This document shows positions 5,790 to 9,384 of a DNA stretch of 9,384 nt, in pieces. Position numbers and translations under genes: made by a program. The notes beneath the pieces were generated by a model that saw only the letters and a program-made list of their open reading frames with translations, was not told where the DNA came from and did not search any database. Numbering within the stretch: position 1 is the first letter of the stretch; each line of letters begins with the position of its first letter. The stretch is from Actinomycetota bacterium (lineage in GTDB: Bacteria; Actinomycetota; Actinomycetes; Nanopelagicales; Nanopelagicaceae): positions 1-9,384 of the forward strand of contig CANNDP010000035.1 of assembly GCA_947503395.1 (NCBI GenBank), written 5' to 3'.

Positions 5790-7220
5790 TTATCTACGCC
5801 AGCGAATTGAGCCCTTATTGTTGGTGCACTTCAAATCTCCAGCGACCATTCCTACACTGAAGCAAAGACGACCCAGGCGAGCCGTGAACACATCAGGATA
5901 GGTAGGAAGAGGCTTTGCTAACTTCACCGTCAGGATCTTTGTCAGATTAGTCCCCGTTGCAGCCTTACCGGTAGTTGCTGAGTAGGCAAAGTTGAAGTCA
6001 TTGTCATTGATTAGGGCTACATGTTGATTATCTAGCACCGCCATACCTTCAATCTTGGTGGGCATTGAGGCAATAGCACTTGAATCAAAGACGATCTTTT
6101 TCTCTAAGCTGGTGATCAAAGCAGCAACCCCTTCAGGCACTGCAACTGCCCAGCTTTCAAGAGAGGGAGTAGTTTCAAGCAAGTCCCACTTTGAGCCAAG
6201 AATATTCGCGCTCTCCTTTAGCTCAATAGTTGAGAGCAAGAATGAGTTATCAGTTCTCTCCTGCACCAATAGCGTGTCATTATCAAGAGCAACTAAGGCC
6301 GATAGCTTGAGCTCGGTTGTCTTCGTCGTCGTCTTATCTACTGTGGCTGGTAATTCAAATGGGAAGATGAACTCTCCAGTGAATTTCTTTGCCAAGACAT
6401 CGAAGCGAAGAATGCGAGTCATCCGACTTGCATTTCCAACCGCAGTGCTTGGATTAAGCAGCGGGCTCTGCAGACCGATATATAAGGTGCTTTCATCAGG
6501 GCTCATAGCTAGAGCCTCAAAGCCGCGATTTGCTTTACGCTTTAGGAAAATTCCTGGCATTGTTTTATTGATCTTGTAGTTAGTTGGATTTCCACTCCAT
6601 CCAGCTGGGACCCAACGCTCTTGAAGAACGCCCTTGGATGAAATCAGAGCCAAGCTTGGTGCGTATTCATCAACGACCCAGAAAGAACCGTTTCTGGTTC
6701 GAACCAACCCTTCAACATCAAGGCCTGCTAGGTTATAAAGCGAGGCACCAGTTGTGCCCTTAATGTCAGATGGAATTGCGTCATAGCCAGCAATATTTGG
6801 AAGTCCAGTAATACCTTTTCCGGCACGATCCTTTATCGAGATGGTCTGAAGAATTGAGATATTGCTTCCATCTACTTTGACTTTAAGGATAAGAGGTGAG
6901 AAATCAGGGACTAAGAATCCAGTTGCGCCGCCACCGGTTGGCAAGACTGTATCGACATTCGGTCCACGATCGGTAACAACCCAATATTCGCCATAGGCAG
7001 TGCCAAGGACTCGGAACATGTCAGATCCCAATCCACCCAACTGCACACCAAAGTCATCAGCGACAGAGTTAGGCAGGGCTTGATTTGAGATTGTCTTCAA
7101 TGGCTGATTAGCAAGTGTTGCGGTGCTGATTAATGTTGGCGCTTCAGAGGCTTGAGCACTCACAACTGCTCCACTTGCAAGCAGTGAAATGGCAAGAGAT
7201 ATGGCCAGACCTTTTTTCAT
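5790..7220 (-). CDS. Exported phytase-like (esterase-like) beta-propeller protein
   Basis: A 476-residue secreted protein. A signal peptide (KK at 2-3, hydrophobic to about 22, AQA cleavage at 22-24) precedes a phytase-like domain (PF13449 type) over about residues 55-435. Typical blocks are YWVVTDRGPN (79-88), DVEGLV with WVVDEYAP (168-188), NRGFEALAMSPD (231-242), KIEGMAVL (389-396) and INDNDFN (404-410). Family members are annotated as phytase- or esterase-like, with acidic residues suggesting Ca binding; true phytase activity is not established. A separate tail (449-476) holds the only two cysteines, C453 and C465, followed by a Trp, probably a small disulfide module. The gene is convergent with the phosphoesterase. 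The start is set by GGAAAAAG directly upstream and by the signal peptide. The upstream region shares a motif with the ABC operon, suggesting a joint role in phosphorus scavenging. Confidence 0.85.
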   Translation of the reverse strand: MKKGLAISLAISLLASGAVVSAQASEAPTLISTATLANQPLKTISNQALPNSVADDFGVQLGGLGSDMFRVLGTAYGEYWVVTDRGPNVDTVLPTGGGATGFLVPDFSPLILKVKVDGSNISILQTISIKDRAGKGITGLPNIAGYDAIPSDIKGTTGASLYNLAGLDVEGLVRTRNGSFWVVDEYAPSLALISSKGVLQERWVPAGWSGNPTNYKINKTMPGIFLKRKANRGFEALAMSPDESTLYIGLQSPLLNPSTAVGNASRMTRILRFDVLAKKFTGEFIFPFELPATVDKTTTKTTELKLSALVALDNDTLLVQERTDNSFLLSTIELKESANILGSKWDLLETTPSLESWAVAVPEGVAALITSLEKKIVFDSSAIASMPTKIEGMAVLDNQHVALINDNDFNFAYSATTGKAATGTNLTKILTVKLAKPLPTYPDVFTARLGRLCFSVGMVAGDLKCTNNKGSIRWRR

Positions 7221-7379
7221 CTTTTTCCATTCTGATAGGTTGGTTGGAGTTGGAAAAGGGTAGTAATGAAAGGCAAAAGGACTGAGAAAAAAGGCAAGAA
7301 GAAGTGGCTAATAGTGGAGGACTATCTGGTTAATAATGGGCAAACAGTGGTTTTTGTGATTTACGAGGGATTAAAAAGC
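7221..7379. other. 159-nt intergenic region upstream of the phytase-like gene
   Basis: This is the largest gap in the right half. It must hold the minus-strand promoter of the phytase-like gene unless that gene is read from deoD. I see only weak -10-like sequences (for example TATTAG, minus strand 7313-7308) and no convincing -35. There is no clear U-tract hairpin after deoD. The gap also carries the PHO-box-like motif at 7332-7345. On the plus strand a 53-codon open frame (7266-7427) starts after a good AAGGG site, but it runs into deoD antisense and is not called a gene. Confidence 0.6.
7332..7345 (-). promoter_or_regulatory. Candidate regulator-binding motif (PHO-box-like), upstream of phytase-like gene
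   Basis: Read on the minus strand this is GTTTGCCCATTATT, identical at 12 of 14 positions to 187-200 upstream of the ABC operon. It begins a run of 11-nt units with CC at positions 6-7 (GTTTGCCCATT, ATTAACCAGAT, then a weaker AGTCCTCCACT, then ATTAGCCACTT). PhoP/PhoB-type regulators bind 11-nt direct repeats, with GTTCACC-like units in known Actinobacteria. The motif ends 111 nt before the start codon. The repeats are seen; the regulator is inferred. Confidence 0.35.
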
Positions 7380-8081
7380 TTAACCTTTAAGTGCTGCATG
7401 GAGCGCGACTTCAACCATATCGTTTAGGGTGCGCTCTCTAGCCTCTGAATCCATAGCTTCATGGGTAAAGACATGATCTGAGATAGTCATAATTGCTAGT
7501 GCGCGGCGCCCTTTTCTAGCTGCAATTGAGTAGAGCTGGCTTGCCTCCATCTCAAGTGCTAAAACGCCATGGGCTGCAAGTTTCTTAGCAGAATCTGTTT
7601 CATCATAGAAAAAGTCCATCGATGAAACCCCTCCGACATGGACTCGCTCAAACTTCTTTGATGCTTCATAGGCAGCCATAAGTAATTTGAAATCACAGTG
7701 CGGAGCAAAATCAAGGCCATTGGTCATACGTCTATTGATATTGGAATCAGTCGATGCGCTCATAGCAAGGATTAAATCGCCGACCTTAGTCTTATCTTGA
7801 ATTCCGCCAGCAGTGCCAATTCGAATTGCGACTTGAACGTCATATTCGTTAAAGAGCTCAGTGACATAGATAGAGGCAGAGGGAAGTCCCATTCCAGTTC
7901 CCTGCACTGATATTTTCTCGCCCATATATGTTCCAGTGAAGCCAAACATATTTCTTACCGAGTTATATTGCTTAACATTTTCTAGATAATTCTCAGCAAC
8001 CCATTTAGCTCTTAATGGATCTCCAGGAAGAAGAATTCGCTCGGCAATTTCGCCTTTTTCTGCTCCGATATGTACGCTCAT
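7380..8081 (-). CDS. deoD: Purine-nucleoside phosphorylase, DeoD type
   Basis: A 233-residue enzyme, close to the usual 235-239 of hexameric DeoD. It cleaves purine (deoxy)ribonucleosides with phosphate to a free base and (deoxy)ribose-1-phosphate in the cytoplasm. Key positions align with the E. coli enzyme: H4 (shared active site), G20 in LPGDPLRAK, R24, R43 and R87 for phosphate, the LEMEAS block (E177, M178, E179) for ribose, and the catalytic pair D202 (SDH) and R215. The start is only 2 nt after the stop of the upstream hemolysin III-like gene, so the two are almost surely co-transcribed and perhaps coupled. No clear terminator follows it. Confidence 0.95.
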   Translation of the reverse strand: MSVHIGAEKGEIAERILLPGDPLRAKWVAENYLENVKQYNSVRNMFGFTGTYMGEKISVQGTGMGLPSASIYVTELFNEYDVQVAIRIGTAGGIQDKTKVGDLILAMSASTDSNINRRMTNGLDFAPHCDFKLLMAAYEASKKFERVHVGGVSSMDFFYDETDSAKKLAAHGVLALEMEASQLYSIAARKGRRALAIMTISDHVFTHEAMDSEARERTLNDMVEVALHAALKG

Positions 8082-8083
8082 AG

Positions 8084-8722
8084 TTATCCAACTATAACCA
8101 GAATCGCAGCAATAAAGTGTGAGATGAATGCAGCAGCTGTCATGGCGTGAAACAACTCATGGAAACCAAACCAGTTGATAGAAAAATTAGGCCACTTAAG
8201 CGCATAGATAATCGCGCCCAGTGAATAGAGAATTCCGCCAAAGGCAACTAAAAGAAAGACTGCTAGCCCGCCATTTCGATAGAAGTCAGGAAGATAAATG
8301 AGCGCGGCCCAACCAAGTGCTAGATAGATCGGCACATAGAGCCAGCGCGGTGCGTTAAGCCAGAAAACTCTAAATACTCCAGAGAGCAGGGCCCCGCCCC
8401 AGACTAGTGAGAGCAGTATTACCGCTTGGCTCTTATCTAATAGATAGATTGCAAAAGGGGTGTAGGTGCCAGCTATTAGAAAAGGAATATTGGCATGATC
8501 AATTCTGCGCCAGATTGCCTTAGCAGAAGGCCCCCAAGGAACGCGGTGATAGATCGCGCTACAAGTAAATAGCGAGACTGCAGTGAGAGTAAATATCGTT
8601 AGCGTGATTCTGCCGCGAAGCTCTGTTGTGATTGTTATTAATACCAGCCCAGCAACTAGTGCAAGTGGGGACATCACTAAATGAATAATGCCGCGCAGCT
8701 TTGGTCTATTTAATACGTTCAT
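8084..8722 (-). CDS. Hemolysin III / PAQR-type membrane protein
   Basis: A 212-residue membrane protein with about seven hydrophobic segments, the usual size for bacterial YqfA/hemolysin III proteins. The family's probable metal site is intact: H14 in LRGIIH, SAIYH (S55-H59), D75 in the RRIDHANI block, and the C-terminal GFHELFH (H188, H192). The AGTYTPF block at 84-90 is also typical. Bacterial members have been linked to membrane homeostasis; the name 'hemolysin' comes from one early Bacillus gene and should not be read as a function here. Its start codon lies 17 nt inside the PIN-toxin gene and deoD follows after 2 nt, so it is the third gene of a compact minus-strand unit. Confidence 0.9.
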   Translation of the reverse strand: MNVLNRPKLRGIIHLVMSPLALVAGLVLITITTELRGRITLTIFTLTAVSLFTCSAIYHRVPWGPSAKAIWRRIDHANIPFLIAGTYTPFAIYLLDKSQAVILLSLVWGGALLSGVFRVFWLNAPRWLYVPIYLALGWAALIYLPDFYRNGGLAVFLLVAFGGILYSLGAIIYALKWPNFSINWFGFHELFHAMTAAAFISHFIAAILVIVG

Positions 8723-9089
8723 AGATACCCATCATCTTGCGATCAAAGGAGAGCAAAGTTAGATCATTGACAATCGCAGTAGCGATAATGATTGCATCTG
8801 AGATTCTAGTTTTCTGACTAGCTCTAATTTTAGCGGAAAGATTTGCTGCCTCAGAATTAAAGGCGTAGATATCTCCAATCAACTCTCTTATCTTTGACTC
8901 GGCCCGAGTGGCATGAATTGCGCCAAGTGCGTGCGGGCGAATTAGCGCCTCAGTTAAAGTCATGGCGCTAATAGCTAGGCTTGATTTGCTGCTTGCCATG
9001 AAGATCTCACGAGCCTGTTGATAGTGAGCATCACCTTCGCGAAGTCCTGCAATTAAGACCGTGGTATCTAGAAGTATTTGCTGTCCCAC
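8706..9089 (-). CDS. PIN-domain ribonuclease toxin, VapC-like
   Basis: A 127-residue single-domain PIN protein, the usual length for VapC toxins, which are Mg-dependent RNases that block translation by cutting tRNA or rRNA. The acidic active-site set is complete: D8 in LLDTTVLIAG, E47 in TLTEALI, D98 in RISDAIII and D116 in LSFDRKM. It therefore looks catalytically active. Translation should begin at GTG 9089, since the beta strand holding D8 follows at once and no ATG serves better; AAAGG lies upstream at suitable distance. The gene starts 22 nt inside the AbrB-type antitoxin gene, the usual order and coupling for a vapBC pair. Its 3' end overlaps the membrane-protein gene by 17 nt. Its RNA target cannot be told from sequence. 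Confidence 0.88.
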   Translation of the reverse strand: MGQQILLDTTVLIAGLREGDAHYQQAREIFMASSKSSLAISAMTLTEALIRPHALGAIHATRAESKIRELIGDIYAFNSEAANLSAKIRASQKTRISDAIIIATAIVNDLTLLSFDRKMMGIYERIK

Positions 9090-9382
9090 TCTTGCCTTTC
9101 TTTCTCCAAATCAAAGCCCTCATAAATTTCACTCATACTTCCTAAGATTTCATCGAGTGTTTTTAGCCATTCAGAGTCAACTGGAGTAATTACTAGGCGA
9201 TTTTCTTTACTAATATGAAATTCAACTTGATCGCCAGGGGTTAAAGACATCTCGCGCAGCACCTCCACTGGAATAGTTATCTGGTTCTTAGAACTTATCC
9301 GAGAAGTAGTGGCCCGCCCGCGCCGGGGGTTCTTAATTGTGGATTTCTTGCCTGCCTTCTTAGCCTTTACTTTGCCTGTCAT
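9068..9382 (-). CDS. AbrB/MazE-type antitoxin, VapB-like
   Basis: A 104-residue partner of the PIN toxin. A SpoVT-AbrB swapped-hairpin DNA-binding domain spans about residues 24-68, with the hallmark SSKNQITIPVEV (30-41) and the LTPGDQVEF turn (47-55). The acidic C-terminus (EIYEGFDLEKERQEWDSKYF) is the segment expected to wrap the toxin and block its active site. Antitoxins of this kind normally bind their own promoter as a complex with the toxin, but that promoter lies beyond the window. Odd is the N-terminal extension of about 23 residues, very rich in Lys (VKAKKAGKKSTIKNPRRGR). The chosen ATG is only 2 nt from the window edge, so a start further upstream cannot be excluded, nor can a shorter protein. 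Confidence 0.85.
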   Translation of the reverse strand: MTGKVKAKKAGKKSTIKNPRRGRATTSRISSKNQITIPVEVLREMSLTPGDQVEFHISKENRLVITPVDSEWLKTLDEILGSMSEIYEGFDLEKERQEWDSKYF

Positions 9383-9384
9383 AA

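Noticed and set aside
6055..6579. 174-codon plus-strand open frame inside the phytase-like gene
   Set aside because: It is antisense to a well-supported gene with clear family motifs, and its translation (Ser/Val-rich, no motif) looks like a frame shadow. The same holds for other frames at 1842-2102, 2937-3140, 3796-4104, 4322-4510, 4607-4822 and 5600-5860.
7346..7400. Terminator for deoD on the minus strand
   Set aside because: TTAAAGGTTAAGCTTTTTAA gives only a short, mismatched AT-rich stem. It is too weak to call.
8084..8722. Hemolysin III-like protein as a virulence factor
   Set aside because: The family is widespread in harmless bacteria and has the PAQR-type metal site; nothing here points to a secreted cytolysin.
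1..9384. Mobile elements, CRISPR arrays, tRNAs or known riboswitches
   Set aside because: No transposase, terminal inverted repeats, regularly spaced repeats, cloverleaf or recognisable aptamer was seen. All non-coding stretches are under about 160 nt.

Overview
The window reads as chromosome from a low- to medium-GC actinobacterium. The best guess is a small-genome freshwater lineage of the acI/Nanopelagicales type. This rests on an AT-leaning base composition, very tight gene packing, a metallophosphoesterase of a family best known from Actinobacteria (PPA1498 type, TIGR03767), and an exported protein with a short Cys-x(11)-Cys...Trp tail that I associate with secreted proteins of these lineages. 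The taxonomic call is inference. There is no rRNA, tRNA, insertion sequence or CRISPR array, and no gene-free stretch longer than about 160 bases.

Left part (+ strand): the last 44 codons of an unidentified gene are followed by a strong intrinsic terminator. A five-gene operon follows: exported solute-binding protein, two PotB/PotC-type permeases, a PotA-type ATPase with a C-terminal TOBE-like region, and a cytoplasmic calcineurin-type metallophosphoesterase. From the first permease onward the genes overlap or nearly touch. The phosphoesterase start overlaps the ATPase stop by one base. The only real gap in the operon (100 nt, after the binding-protein gene) holds a 14-bp hairpin without a U-tract, which may let the binding protein be made in excess. 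The layout suggests uptake of an intact phosphorus-containing organic solute followed by hydrolysis inside the cell. The substrate cannot be read from the sequence.

Middle (- strand, convergent): an exported phytase-like (PF13449-type) protein. Its 3' end is separated from the phosphoesterase by 41 nt carrying a 14-bp hairpin. Its upstream region shares a 14-nt motif (GTTTRCCCAWTATT, 12/14 identical) with the ABC operon upstream region, in the same orientation relative to each gene. The motif resembles one half of an actinobacterial PHO box and may join the two units in one phosphate-starvation regulon.

Right part (- strand): a compact set reading leftward. It is an AbrB-type antitoxin, a PIN-domain toxin (22-nt overlap, GTG start), a hemolysin III/PAQR-type membrane protein (17-nt overlap) and a DeoD-type purine-nucleoside phosphorylase (2-nt gap). 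A toxin-antitoxin pair therefore appears to lead a transcript that also carries housekeeping genes.
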